Below are positions 25,433 through 34,623 of a stretch of DNA of 64,000 nt, piece by piece. A program made the position numbers and the translations under genes. The notes under the pieces are model-generated. The model saw only the letters and a program-made list of their open reading frames with translations. It ran no database searches and was not told the origin of the DNA. Each line of letters opens with the position of its first letter. Positions within the stretch are counted from its first letter, which is position 1. The DNA is from Fimenecus sp045593555. Its GTDB lineage: Bacteria; Bacillota; Clostridia; Oscillospirales; Acutalibacteraceae. Location: the NCBI GenBank assembly GCA_045593555.1, contig JAZNWU010000027.1, forward strand, positions 1-64,000, in the 5' to 3' direction.

Positions 25433-26712
25433 TAAACCTCTACGCCACCGACTGGTCTAATAATCAAAACGTAGCAACTGCCTTCACCAAAGATACTTTC
25501 CATTGCATTTTTGTAGTCTGCAAGAATATCCTTTGGAACGAACGCCTGAATTGTACCTGCAAATCCACCACCATGAACACGCCAAGCACCTTTTCCTTTA
25601 AGGATACTTTCGCTGATTGCAAGTGCTAATGATACAGGCTGTTCAAGAGGCTTTTTAACAGAAAATACATTCTGATTGTACTTGTATGAAGAATCTCCAC
25701 TTTCAAGTATGTAAGATTTAAATGTTTCAAAATCGCCATTCTTAAGAGCATCAACCTCTTTTAATACTCGTGCATTATCTGCAAAGAAGTGCATTGCACG
25801 AAGAACTGCTCTGTCACCAACTTTCTGGCGAACCTCAGGGATATTTTTCTTGAACTCTTCTTCATCAACTTCACGAAGAACATTTTTACCAAATACACCT
25901 GCAACATTTTCCATTTCACTACGGATTGCAGCATAATCGTCTGTCAAATCTGAATGACTGCCCTTTGTATCAACGATGCAAAGTGAATGACCTGATGATG
26001 CAAAATCAAATTTAACTTCATTAACTATTGGTTCAGCAGGATTATTGAAGTCGATTGTAACAAAACCACCTACTGAACAAGCCATCTGATCCATAAGTCC
26101 ACAAGGTTTATCAAAATAAACATTTTCTGCATACTGTGCAATTTTTGCGATTGTTATTGCATCAACCTGACCATCGTTATAGAGATAGTTGAGCATTGTG
26201 CCTACAAGCACTTCGTAAGCTGCAGAAGAAGAAAGTCCTGAACCTGAAAGAACGCTTGACATTGTAACAGCATCAAAGCCACCGATTTTATAGCCATATT
26301 TCAGGAAACCTGCACACATACCTCTTACGAGAGCAGGAGAATGACCCTTTTCCTCTTCTTTGATTTCAAGGTCAGTAATGTCGCAAACGTCCATTTTATA
26401 TCCACGAGATTTTACACGAACGATATTTTCATCATTTTTTGATGCAACAGCAACAGCATCAAGATTAATACCTGCAGCAAGAACCCGACCATGGTTATGG
26501 TCAGTATGATTTCCACCAACTTCTGTTCTACCCGGTGCTGAAAAGAGTCTTACTTCTCTGTCCTCGCTGAAAATCTCTGCAAAATCATTTGCAAGACTTA
26601 CATATCTTTCGTGCTGTGCTTTAACAGCTTCTTCGGTAACATATACTCTCTTAAAACGAGCATCATACTCGCCATTCATAATTGCATCTTTAAGCATCTG
26701 AATCTTTGACAT
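25432..26712 (-). CDS. galK: galactokinase
   Basis: A 426-residue GHMP kinase that phosphorylates galactose at C1, first committed step of the Leloir pathway. Seen: the galactokinase signature APGRTEVGGNHTDHNHG, ATP loop SVLSGSGLSSSAAYE, CGLMDQMACSVGGF, VDTKGSHSDLTDDY and the third motif RVHGGGFAGTIQ. It is slightly longer than the usual 390 residues because of an N-terminal extension. AAAGGAGATAATAAAG precedes its ATG, which lies inside the end of the TVP38 gene (23-base overlap). galT and galE are not in the window. Confidence 0.95.
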   Translation of the reverse strand: MSKIQMLKDAIMNGEYDARFKRVYVTEEAVKAQHERYVSLANDFAEIFSEDREVRLFSAPGRTEVGGNHTDHNHGRVLAAGINLDAVAVASKNDENIVRVKSRGYKMDVCDITDLEIKEEEKGHSPALVRGMCAGFLKYGYKIGGFDAVTMSSVLSGSGLSSSAAYEVLVGTMLNYLYNDGQVDAITIAKIAQYAENVYFDKPCGLMDQMACSVGGFVTIDFNNPAEPIVNEVKFDFASSGHSLCIVDTKGSHSDLTDDYAAIRSEMENVAGVFGKNVLREVDEEEFKKNIPEVRQKVGDRAVLRAMHFFADNARVLKEVDALKNGDFETFKSYILESGDSSYKYNQNVFSVKKPLEQPVSLALAISESILKGKGAWRVHGGGFAGTIQAFVPKDILADYKNAMESIFGEGSCYVLIIRPVGGVEV

Positions 26713-27430
26713 CTTTATTATCTCCTTTTCTTTCTTCTAATGCAAAATTGACAATCAGGGTTGCAACACCCGATAAAATTAACAAAAATATAATTGGTCC
26801 CATAAACTTCCATGTAAATGGTTGTGCAATATTTCCACCCATTACGGTGTAAACCCAGATTTTCGGGAAGAAACCTAAAAGCGAAGCAACCACAAAACCA
26901 TCCAAAGGAAATTTCATCCCACCGTAAGCCTTGCTGACCATATTCATTGGTACTGACGGAATAAGTCGCAATGCCACAAGAACTCCTAATTTCGCCTTTC
27001 CGTGATGACTCATCATTTCACGGACATTGTCATATTTTTCAAGCTTTTTAATTGCTACACCACCATTGGTAGCCTTCCCCCAATAGTATGTTATTAAAAG
27101 AACTATTGTTGTTCCTATTGTATTTATAATAATAGCGTTAACAGGTTTAAACATAACACCCGTCATCATCAATATAAAAGGGAATGGTATCGGCAAAACA
27201 CCTCTGAGAACATACACTACTAAAATTGCAATAACAATAAGGTACTTATTATCAAGTGCCATTATAAAGTCCTGCAACCTATCAAGAGTGTGCAGAAATT
27301 CAGCCCATCCTCCTTCTGCAACCTTGGTGCTCATAATCATAGTAATAACACCTATTACAATTGCAGCAGCAAAAAGCCCTATTGATGTAAGGTTTAACGC
27401 TTTCTTTCTGTTAAGATTTTTCTTTTCCAT
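26690..27430 (-). CDS. TVP38/TMEM64-family (DedA-like) membrane protein
   Basis: A 246-residue membrane protein with about six hydrophobic segments. The family blocks are visible: LRGVLPIPFPFILMMTGVMF, then a loop with KKLEKYDNVREMMSHHG, and ALRLIPSVPMNMVSKAYGGMK. Related VTT-domain proteins have been tied to lipid scrambling and envelope homeostasis. The start at ATG 27430 follows GGAG at 6 bases; the longer frame uses a TTG within that site. Confidence 0.85.
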   Translation of the reverse strand: MEKKNLNRKKALNLTSIGLFAAAIVIGVITMIMSTKVAEGGWAEFLHTLDRLQDFIMALDNKYLIVIAILVVYVLRGVLPIPFPFILMMTGVMFKPVNAIIINTIGTTIVLLITYYWGKATNGGVAIKKLEKYDNVREMMSHHGKAKLGVLVALRLIPSVPMNMVSKAYGGMKFPLDGFVVASLLGFFPKIWVYTVMGGNIAQPFTWKFMGPIIFLLILSGVATLIVNFALEERKGDNKDVKDSDA

Positions 27431-27572
27431 TAAATTCTCCAATCAGAAAATTTCCATACACTGTAATTTTATAATATTTCTTAAAAAAGGTCAATGTTTT
27501 TGTTGTTATATTATATTAAAATATGTTAGAATAATATGTAATATTAAGTTGATAAATAAAGGTTGTGTTTTT

Positions 27573-28532
27573 TTGAAAATAGTTGTTCTTGATTCATATG
27601 CATTAAATCCCGGTGACCTTTCATGGGAATGGCTTGAAGCTATGGGGAATTGTGAAATACACCATCGTACTCCACAGGATAAAATTCTTGAAAGATGTGA
27701 GGGTGCAGACATTATTCTCACAAATAAAACTCCATTAACAAAGGAAACCCTTTCACAACTTCCAAATCTTAAATATATTGCATTACTTTCAACAGGATAC
27801 AACATTGTTGACTGGGAATATGCAAAGGAAATCGGTGTTCCTGTTTCAAATATACCTGCTTACTCAACAAATGCAGTTGCACAGCTTACATTTTCATTAA
27901 TTCTTGAAATCACAAATGCTGTGGGATTACATAGCGAAAGTGTAAAAAGTGGAGAATGGACCTCTTGTCCTGATTTCTGTTATTGGAAAACTCCGTTGAC
28001 GGAACTTTGTGGTAAGACTCTTGGAATTGTAGGGTTTGGTCAGATTGGTCAGGCAGTTGCTGATATTGCAGAAGCGTTCAGAATGAATGTAATTGCTGTT
28101 TCCGGACACGAAACAGACCAAAGCCACAGAAAAAACTTCCGTTGGGTCAGCTTGGACACACTTGCAGAAACAAGCGACATTATTTCATTCCATTGTCCTT
28201 TGACAGAAAAGACAACGGGACTTGTAAACAAAGATTTTATAAATAAATGTAAAGATGGTGCAATAATTATAAACACAAGTCGTGGACCTGTCGTGAACGA
28301 TAAAGACTTGGCAGATGCTTTAAACGACGGCAAGCTTCGTGGTGCAGGACTCGATGTTTTGACGGTTGAGCCACCAAAAGCAGATAACCCTCTGCTTACT
28401 GCGAAAAACTGTTTCATTACTCCACATATTGCTTGGGCAGGATTTGAAACAAGAGAAAGACTTATGAATATCCTTAAAGCAAACATTACAGCATATTTTA
28501 ATGGCAAACCACAGAATGTGGTTAATAAATAA
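27573..28532 (+). CDS. D-2-hydroxyacid dehydrogenase (hydroxypyruvate/glycerate type)
   Basis: A 319-residue NAD-dependent dehydrogenase. The sequence KIVVLDSYALNPGDLSWEWL is the normal family N-terminus, so I start it at TTG 27573 behind AAAGG. Nucleotide binding GIVGFGQIGQAVAD, catalytic arginine in NTSRGPVVND, glutamate in LTVEPP and histidine in TPHIAWAG are all present. It interconverts 2-keto acids and D-2-hydroxy acids, most likely hydroxypyruvate and D-glycerate. A single-gene unit ended by a strong terminator. Confidence 0.9.
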   Translation: MKIVVLDSYALNPGDLSWEWLEAMGNCEIHHRTPQDKILERCEGADIILTNKTPLTKETLSQLPNLKYIALLSTGYNIVDWEYAKEIGVPVSNIPAYSTNAVAQLTFSLILEITNAVGLHSESVKSGEWTSCPDFCYWKTPLTELCGKTLGIVGFGQIGQAVADIAEAFRMNVIAVSGHETDQSHRKNFRWVSLDTLAETSDIISFHCPLTEKTTGLVNKDFINKCKDGAIIINTSRGPVVNDKDLADALNDGKLRGAGLDVLTVEPPKADNPLLTAKNCFITPHIAWAGFETRERLMNILKANITAYFNGKPQNVVNK

Positions 28533-28537
28533 AATTT

Positions 28538-28571
28538 AAAGGGAAAGGCATAAATATGTCTTTCCCTTTTG
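28538..28571 (+). terminator. intrinsic terminator
   Basis: AAAGGGAAAGGCA and TGTCTTTCCCTTT pair over 13 bp with one G-U, ending in TTTT. Confidence 0.85.
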
Positions 28572-28598
28572 TATTCAAATTATAATTTGTCAAAATAT

Positions 28599-29981
28599 TT
28601 ATACAATCATTTCCTGCATTTTTTGTTTTGCTCGTTTCATTGTTTTGCTTAAGAATATTGAGCTCATTATAAGCGATACGCATTCAGCTATCGGGAATGC
28701 AAACCAGACAAGTTCAAGCTTACCCGTCTGTGCCAACAACCAAGCAACAGGCAGAAGCACCACTAACTGACGACAAACTGAAACGATCAAGCTATGCATC
28801 GGTTTTCCTATTGCCTGACAAACCGAACCTGCAATAATGCAAAAGCCTGCAAGCAAATAGTGTGTACCAATTATTCTTAATGCCGGAACACCGATTTCTA
28901 ACATTCCTTCTGATGCATTAAAGAAAGATAACAAAACATGAGGGATTAGCTCAAAAGCCATAAATCCAATAAACATAATTGAAATAGCCAAAACTATTGA
29001 AATAGTAATTGTTTTCTTAACACGGTCATACCTTCTTGCACCATAGTTATATGCAATAATCGGTACCATACCATTATTCAAACCAAAAATCGGCATAAAG
29101 ACAAAACTTTGAAGTTTAAAATAACTGCCAAATACTGCTGTTGCTGTTGTTGTAAATGCAATAAGAATTTTATTCATTGTGAAAGTCATTATAGAACCAA
29201 TTGACTGCATTATTATTGACGGCAAACCGATTTTGTAAATTTCCTTGGCAATAGCCTTATCCCAACGAATCAGTCTTGTTGTAATATAAATTTCCTTGTT
29301 GCACTTTATATTAAACGCTATTGCAACAAGTGCTGCTACAATCTGTCCTGCAACTGTTGCTATTGCAGCACCAAGAACTTCTAATTTTGGCATACCCAAA
29401 AGACCAAATATAAGAACAGGGTCAAGGATAATATTTATAACTGCACCTATTAACTGAGCAATCATTGAATGTGTTGTTTTTCCTGTTGACTGTAAAAGCT
29501 TTTCAAAACAAAACTGACTACAGACACCAATCGAACACCCTAGACAAACCGATGCATAATCTGTTCCGTAATCTACAATCTGCTCAACATCTGTCTGTGC
29601 TAAGAAAAATGGTCGTGAAAGGAATATACCTATCAAAGTAAATACAACAGAACTACAAAGGAACAGAAACACGCCTGTGTTTGCAATCTTATTTGCTTTT
29701 TCAAACTGCTTTGCACCTAACGAACGGGAAAGCATAGCGTTCATACCTACTGCTGTACCACCACAAACAGCAATCATAAGCTGTTGCAACGGAAATGCAA
29801 GTGATACTGCATTGAGAGCCTCTTCACCTAATTGTGATACAAAAACACTATCAACAACATTATAGAATGCCTGAACAAGCATTGATATCATCATAGGTGT
29901 TGCCATAGATGCCAAAAGTCTACCTATGGGCATTGTACCCATTTTATTTTCTTGTGGTGGAATATTTTTTGTTTCTGCCAT
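28599..29981 (-). CDS. MATE-family efflux transporter
   Basis: A 460-residue transporter with the two-fold six-helix MATE architecture. Typical blocks: PMMISMLVQAFYNVVDSVFVSQLGEEALNAVSLAFP split over helix 1-2, and LNNGMVPIIAYNYGARRYDRVKK at the middle. It uses a sodium or proton gradient to export organic cations or other small molecules. It is the last gene downstream of the ABC exporter, with a 65-base gap that holds a hairpin. A second MATE protein is at 58035-59411. Confidence 0.9.
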   Translation of the reverse strand: MAETKNIPPQENKMGTMPIGRLLASMATPMMISMLVQAFYNVVDSVFVSQLGEEALNAVSLAFPLQQLMIAVCGGTAVGMNAMLSRSLGAKQFEKANKIANTGVFLFLCSSVVFTLIGIFLSRPFFLAQTDVEQIVDYGTDYASVCLGCSIGVCSQFCFEKLLQSTGKTTHSMIAQLIGAVINIILDPVLIFGLLGMPKLEVLGAAIATVAGQIVAALVAIAFNIKCNKEIYITTRLIRWDKAIAKEIYKIGLPSIIMQSIGSIMTFTMNKILIAFTTTATAVFGSYFKLQSFVFMPIFGLNNGMVPIIAYNYGARRYDRVKKTITISIVLAISIMFIGFMAFELIPHVLLSFFNASEGMLEIGVPALRIIGTHYLLAGFCIIAGSVCQAIGKPMHSLIVSVCRQLVVLLPVAWLLAQTGKLELVWFAFPIAECVSLIMSSIFLSKTMKRAKQKMQEMIV

Positions 29982-30009
29982 TGTTTAAATCCTTTATATA
30001 CACAAATTT

Positions 30010-30040
30010 TGCTCACAGACATAAGTCTGCGAGCATTTTT
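30010..30040 (+). terminator. plus-oriented terminator-like hairpin between ABC and MATE genes
   Basis: TGCTCACAGAC and GTCTGCGAGCA pair over 11 bp (one G-U) around ATAA and are followed by TTTTT on the plus strand, although both flanking genes are on the minus strand. On the minus strand the hairpin lacks a U-tract, so it could limit antisense transcription or stabilise the ABC mRNA end. Confidence 0.6.
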
Positions 30041-30046
30041 AATCTA

Positions 30047-31687
30047 TTAATTTTCTGTAACAGTACCCTTTTCAACCGTTATTGTCCTGTCACAATCTTC
30101 CAGCACCATTTCACGATGAGTAATGAAAACAACTGTTATTTCATCATTTTCTTTCAGCTTTTTCATAACCATTCTTTCTGTCTCACTATCCAGAGCACTG
30201 GTAGCTTCATCCATAAGAAGAACTTTTCCTTTTCCAAGAAGTGCTCTTGCAATGGCAAGTCTTTGTGCTTGTCCTTGTGAAACACCTGCACCTGACTCAC
30301 CAAGCACAAAATCAAGTCCGCCATCTAAATCGTAAGCAAACTCTGCTGCTGAATTCTCCAATGCTTTTCTAATTTCATAATCTGTGGCATCAGGGTTTAG
30401 AATTGTAATATTTTCTTTGACCGTTCCGCTGAAAAGCATATTATCCTGTGGAACAAAAGAAAATAATCGTTTTGTATATATACAATCTATGTCACCTTTT
30501 ATTGTTTCAACAACTGCACGTCCGCTATCCAGTGGATAAAGACCTGTGATAAGTTTGAATATCGTGCTCTTTCCTGCACCTGATGGCCCTTTTATACCTA
30601 TGAACTCACCTTTATTTATTGTAAAAGTTGCATCACTGATGACTTTTTCTTCTCTGTAACCGAATGTTGCATTTTCCACACGAATTTTTATAAATTCATC
30701 ATAATTCATTTCAGGATATTCAGTCTTTTCTTCTTTTGAACCTGAAATTTCGACAAGTCTTTGTGCAGAGGCAATCATCCCATAAAAAGCAGGAATAATA
30801 CCTGTAACGCTAACAGCAGGAGTACGAAGCTGATTAACAAGTTGTATAATTGCAATAACTGAACCAAATGTCATAGTTCCGTTGAGCACACCATATGAGC
30901 CATAAGCTACTGCAATTAAAAAGCCAATCGCAAAAGCAAGGGAAAATGCAATGCCTGCAAGAATTGAAAAACTTTTCTTTTTAACTTTTTCACGGTAAAA
31001 GCTCTTTTGCTGTTTTAATGACATATTTATAATTTTTTCTTCTATGCCAAAAACCTTTACTGCAAAAAGATTTTCAAGCATTTCCTGCATAAAAGAACGA
31101 ACCTTCGAGTCCTTTTCTCGAACCTTTCTATGCAAATCCTTAATATATCTTCTTGATATTCCAACAACAAAAGGCACGAGCACACTACAAACAAGAATCA
31201 TTATAAAGAATCTTTTATCAAGAGCGTATAAAGCAATTATTGCTGTACCTAATCTTAATAAATTTGAAACTGCATTTGGCAGGATATGTACATACTGTTC
31301 ACTTACAAGTAACACATCAGATGTCAATCGTGACATTAGGTCACCACTGTGTCTTTCAACAGATTCCGCATACTCGCCATGAATAAGTCTTGAAAAAACC
31401 TTTGATTTAAGACTTATTTCTGCTTTACCCTGACTTATTGCTTCAATAAATGAAGAAACAATTCTTGAAAGTAACTGTATAAGAATCAAACTCAAAAGTA
31501 TAACAACATTTTTAAGTAATTCTTCCTTTTCACCATTTTGTGCACAGTCCATTACCGTTTTTGAAACTATTGCAAATGCAGTTGTGCACACAGCAGCCAA
31601 GGCGTTAAGCACAACAAGTGCCACACCTTCTTTATTGCGTTTACCGCAATTTATATATATCCACTTTAAAACAGATATATCCTTCAT
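30047..31687 (-). CDS. ABC exporter with fused membrane and ATPase domains
   Basis: A 546-residue half-transporter: six membrane helices (about 22-305), then the nucleotide-binding domain with Walker A GPSGAGKST (367-375), Q-loop FVPQDN (Q414), signature GVSQGQ (468-473) instead of LSGGQ, Walker B VLLMDE (489-494) and H-loop FITHRE (H524). No N-terminal peptidase domain is present. The degenerate signature is seen in some peptide exporters of Clostridia. It follows the PqqD-like gene by 14 bases, so peptide or peptide-derived cargo is a reasonable guess. Confidence 0.88.
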   Translation of the reverse strand: MKDISVLKWIYINCGKRNKEGVALVVLNALAAVCTTAFAIVSKTVMDCAQNGEKEELLKNVVILLSLILIQLLSRIVSSFIEAISQGKAEISLKSKVFSRLIHGEYAESVERHSGDLMSRLTSDVLLVSEQYVHILPNAVSNLLRLGTAIIALYALDKRFFIMILVCSVLVPFVVGISRRYIKDLHRKVREKDSKVRSFMQEMLENLFAVKVFGIEEKIINMSLKQQKSFYREKVKKKSFSILAGIAFSLAFAIGFLIAVAYGSYGVLNGTMTFGSVIAIIQLVNQLRTPAVSVTGIIPAFYGMIASAQRLVEISGSKEEKTEYPEMNYDEFIKIRVENATFGYREEKVISDATFTINKGEFIGIKGPSGAGKSTIFKLITGLYPLDSGRAVVETIKGDIDCIYTKRLFSFVPQDNMLFSGTVKENITILNPDATDYEIRKALENSAAEFAYDLDGGLDFVLGESGAGVSQGQAQRLAIARALLGKGKVLLMDEATSALDSETERMVMKKLKENDEITVVFITHREMVLEDCDRTITVEKGTVTEN

Positions 31688-31701
31688 GGAAACTTCCTCT
31701 T

Positions 31702-31968
31702 TTAATCCTCAATAAGTCCTTGTTCTCTCATTTTTTCAACAAGTTTATTAACATCTGCTTCAACTGTTTCATAAGGAGTATCATAGTCTTTTGCAATTTT
31801 ATGTGCAATTTCTTCTACTGAATTTGTACCATCAAGCATATTGAAAACTTCTGCACCAATCTCATTAAAAGTAATAATACCTTTTAAATCGTTCTGTCTT
31901 TCGCCGATAGGAAGTACAACCTTACTTCCTGCAACATCTTTCATTATAAAACCATCTTTAATCTTCAT
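31702..31968 (-). CDS. PqqD-family peptide chaperone-like protein
   Basis: An 88-residue PqqD fold: beta-rich N-terminal half (KDGFIMKDVAGSKVVLPIG), then FNEIGAEVFNMLDGTNSVEEIAHKI, then a helix ending VNKLVEKMREQGLIED. PqqD and related RRE domains bind leader peptides of RiPP precursors and hand them to modifying enzymes. Here no radical SAM enzyme or precursor is adjacent; instead the gene overlaps a P-loop kinase-like gene by 11 bases and precedes an ABC exporter. Confidence 0.85.
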   Translation of the reverse strand: MKIKDGFIMKDVAGSKVVLPIGERQNDLKGIITFNEIGAEVFNMLDGTNSVEEIAHKIAKDYDTPYETVEADVNKLVEKMREQGLIED

Positions 31969-32677
31969 TTTTTATCAACCTTTCTATACCACTGTATGAT
32001 ACTAAAGCCGCATCATCATCCATATTACATTCCAAAAAAAACACAGGAACACTTCTTAAAACAGAATCAACCGACTCTAACAATTTAAATGCTCGGTCTT
32101 CATGTTTAGACCTTATTGTCTGTCCAAACAAGAGCTTGATTGCTTCATTAACGGGAAGTTTTTCTATTCTATTCTCAATGCCTCTTTTTATAAATGTAAT
32201 AGCCCTGATAGGAACTTTTGCATTGACATTTTCATCTGTTTTCCCTGAAAACGGTGTCCCACAAGCATACCATACATCTTTCTCTTTTATCAATACAGGT
32301 TTGTCATCATTAATAATTCTTGTCCCAGGCAGGTTCTTGAGCCACAAATGTGTATGTGTGGACTTTCCAGTACCGCTATCTGCTGAAAAAAGATAAGCAA
32401 AACCATCCTTTTCAACACAAGATGAATGTAGCATTATACCACCAAAATCCATCAAATTGGCATTAAAGAATTGTCCGGTCCACAGATATTCCTGTTGTTC
32501 AACTGATAATCGTGGCATTTCTTCCATCTTTGTTTTTAAAAAGTCATCAGTTAATTCAATTTTTATGTCAGTTTCTGAACTATCAAAATCTGCCACATAA
32601 TCTTTTGCTCGTTCACGAAGAAAGTCATAACGAGGTTCGAATTCTGTTTTTAGTCCTGCGATTATATATTTTCCCAT
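31958..32677 (-). CDS. HPr-kinase-like P-loop protein of the RiPP-associated type
   Basis: A 239-residue protein with an N-terminal half of unknown fold and a C-terminal HprK/PEP-carboxykinase-like ATP site: P-loop LFSADSGTGKSTHT (G104-K105-S106-T107), INDDKP (D124/D125) as the Walker B-like block and a GTPFSGK segment. Too short and divergent for true HPr kinase (no HPr-binding C-terminus). Such proteins occur beside PqqD-like and nucleotidyltransferase proteins in lasso-peptide and related clusters, where some phosphorylate the peptide. Substrate here unknown; overlap with the PqqD-like gene indicates joint function. Confidence 0.75.
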   Translation of the reverse strand: MGKYIIAGLKTEFEPRYDFLRERAKDYVADFDSSETDIKIELTDDFLKTKMEEMPRLSVEQQEYLWTGQFFNANLMDFGGIMLHSSCVEKDGFAYLFSADSGTGKSTHTHLWLKNLPGTRIINDDKPVLIKEKDVWYACGTPFSGKTDENVNAKVPIRAITFIKRGIENRIEKLPVNEAIKLLFGQTIRSKHEDRAFKLLESVDSVLRSVPVFFLECNMDDDAALVSYSGIERLIKNED

Positions 32678-32695
32678 TTTTAAACCTGCCTTAAA

Positions 32696-34402
32696 TTATA
32701 AATATAATGCCGGGTTAACATTTTTTCCGTTTACTTTCACTTCAAAATGAAGGTGAGGACCCGTAACATATCCCGTCGCACCAATATTTCCTATTGCTTG
32801 TCCTCGAGAAACTCTTTGACCTGAACGAACCTTAATAGTATTCTGCATATGACAGTACATTGTAGAAAGTCCTTTTCCGTGGTCAATGATTACTGTATAT
32901 CCACCTGAACCATACCATCCTGCAAAAGTTACTGTTCCTGATTCTGCTGCAACAACAGTACACCCTAAGCTGCCACCGGGACGAACAATATCAATACCAG
33001 CATGCCAACCATCACCAAAATTACGTTTTCCGTATGGTGATGATATAGAAGTTGCACCGATTGCAGGCCATCTGAGTTTACCTTTTGATGAACTCGAAGA
33101 ACTTGATGTGGTTTGATTTTTCTTTGTTCCAACCTGAATTTTTTCACTGACAGCCTCTTTGATTGTCACTCTGGAAACTTCCTTTGATGAAACCTTTTCT
33201 CCACCAATATAAGTTACAAGTTCAGTTATTCGTTCAACACCGTTTTCACCTTTTGTAACTGTCTTCTTATCTCCTACATAAAGGTTACTTGTATTGATTG
33301 TTACTGTATCATAAGGAATCTCAACTTCTTTATATTCAGTTTTTGTTGTCTGAACGCTTATAAAACTTGTTGCCTCGGCTATGAGAATTTTCTGACCTGC
33401 ACGGATTGTTTCCGTGAGTTCAGGATTGAGTCTGTAAAGTTGTGAACTGCTTATATCAAACTTTTGAACAATCCCTGAAATTGTATCGCCGTCTTTTATT
33501 GTATAATATTTATTCTCACTTGTGTTGGATTTAAGCTTTTTTTGCAAGTATTCTGCATCTTTAATTATTGTGTCACTGTCAAGATACAAACCCTGAACAT
33601 AGTCTATATTTTCAACAAAGCTTACAACAACATTTTCTTCGCCCGTTTCATGTTCTGCAAGAATAGAATCAAACACACTTAAAGCATCTGTTTCATTCTT
33701 TACAGCACATATAAATTTATCGTCAACATACACTCCACAGGCGTTCGTAATTTTATTATCTGATTTTTCAATAAGATGGTCACAGATTTCAGACGCATCG
33801 TTTATCTGTCCACGTTTAACTAATTTTATATTATATTCAGCCTCACCGATTAACTGAGATTCTTCTTTATCTTCTTTTGAGAGACCCACCGAAGCAGTAT
33901 TTATATCCAGTCGTTCATAAGCCATGTCTCTTGCCTCTTTATAAACAGCTTCGTCCTGAACATAACCTATAACTTCATCATTATAATTTATCTCAAGAGC
34001 AAAAGCAGCTTCATTCCAGAAACTGATGACATTAACTAATACAGCCAAGGAAACAACCGGAAGAATAAAATTTAAAACATACACAAAAGCAGCCTTGTAT
34101 CGACGAAGTGCAACACCTGTATAATGAATATAATATTTTAAATTCTTCTTTTTATTTTCAGCTGTCTTTTTTGAAACCGATTTCGCCTCTTTTGAAAGAT
34201 TTTTCAACTCCTGGATTCTTTTATGGAAGGTCTTAAGAGCATGTTTATCAATAACAATAAAAATTGTAAAAATCAGTGTGCCAATCGCTTTAACCGGTTT
34301 CAGAAGTAACGATAAAAGCCACCTGAAAAATCGTTTACCGTAACGAAGAGTCTGAATTCCGATAAAGTATATCTGTCTGTATAGAAAATCAAATATTTCC
34401 AC
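32696..34402 (-). CDS. membrane-anchored M23 peptidase with LysM and G5 domains
   Basis: A 568-residue cell-wall endopeptidase. It has an unusually long basic cytoplasmic N-terminus (1-105), one membrane helix at 106-128, a region of unknown fold (135-290), LysM (298-342), G5 (343-425), a serine-rich linker (432-440) and peptidase M23 (445-568) with H467 and D471 in WHAGID and H550/H552 in HLHFE. It should cut peptidoglycan cross-bridges at the cell surface. GTG start with AAAGGAG rather far upstream (13 bases). It is first in the run leading to the HprK-like, PqqD-like and ABC genes. Confidence 0.9.
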   Translation of the reverse strand: MEIFDFLYRQIYFIGIQTLRYGKRFFRWLLSLLLKPVKAIGTLIFTIFIVIDKHALKTFHKRIQELKNLSKEAKSVSKKTAENKKKNLKYYIHYTGVALRRYKAAFVYVLNFILPVVSLAVLVNVISFWNEAAFALEINYNDEVIGYVQDEAVYKEARDMAYERLDINTASVGLSKEDKEESQLIGEAEYNIKLVKRGQINDASEICDHLIEKSDNKITNACGVYVDDKFICAVKNETDALSVFDSILAEHETGEENVVVSFVENIDYVQGLYLDSDTIIKDAEYLQKKLKSNTSENKYYTIKDGDTISGIVQKFDISSSQLYRLNPELTETIRAGQKILIAEATSFISVQTTKTEYKEVEIPYDTVTINTSNLYVGDKKTVTKGENGVERITELVTYIGGEKVSSKEVSRVTIKEAVSEKIQVGTKKNQTTSSSSSSSKGKLRWPAIGATSISSPYGKRNFGDGWHAGIDIVRPGGSLGCTVVAAESGTVTFAGWYGSGGYTVIIDHGKGLSTMYCHMQNTIKVRSGQRVSRGQAIGNIGATGYVTGPHLHFEVKVNGKNVNPALYL

Positions 34403-34467
34403 GGGACTTTTTTCGCTCCTTTCCGAAAAATCGCAGAATTACTCATAATAATCCAATATATAGTTGA

Positions 34468-34496
34468 ATTATATCATAAAACTAAAAAAAACGCAA
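34468..34496 (-). promoter_or_regulatory. sigma-A promoter of the M23-HprK-like-PqqD-ABC run
   Basis: Minus strand TTGCGT (34491-34496), 17 bases, TATAAT (34468-34473), 65 bases before the GTG start. It is divergent from the promoter at 34553-34581. Confidence 0.75.
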
Positions 34497-34552
34497 GTAA
34501 TCCGCATACCCTTAAAACTTTGATTTCACCAATATTTTTTAAAAATATACAG

Positions 34553-34581
34553 TTTACTTTTTTTGTATTATATTGTATAAT
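34553..34581 (+). promoter_or_regulatory. sigma-A promoter of the GDPD-gltX-glnS operon
   Basis: TTTACT (34553-34558), 17 bases, TATAAT (34576-34581), 42 bases before the ATG at 34624. Confidence 0.7.
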
Positions 34582-34623
34582 ATTTTTGATTATACTCACT
34601 GGAAAGAGAAAGGTGATTTCGTA

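Noticed and set aside
25309..25629. Plus-strand frame of 106 codons
   Set aside because: It is made of the palindromic repeat plus the antisense of the galK 3' end.
32625..32660. GAGGTTCGAATTC as a possible tRNA T-arm
   Set aside because: No acceptor stem or anticodon arm can be formed around it, and it is inside the HprK-like coding sequence.
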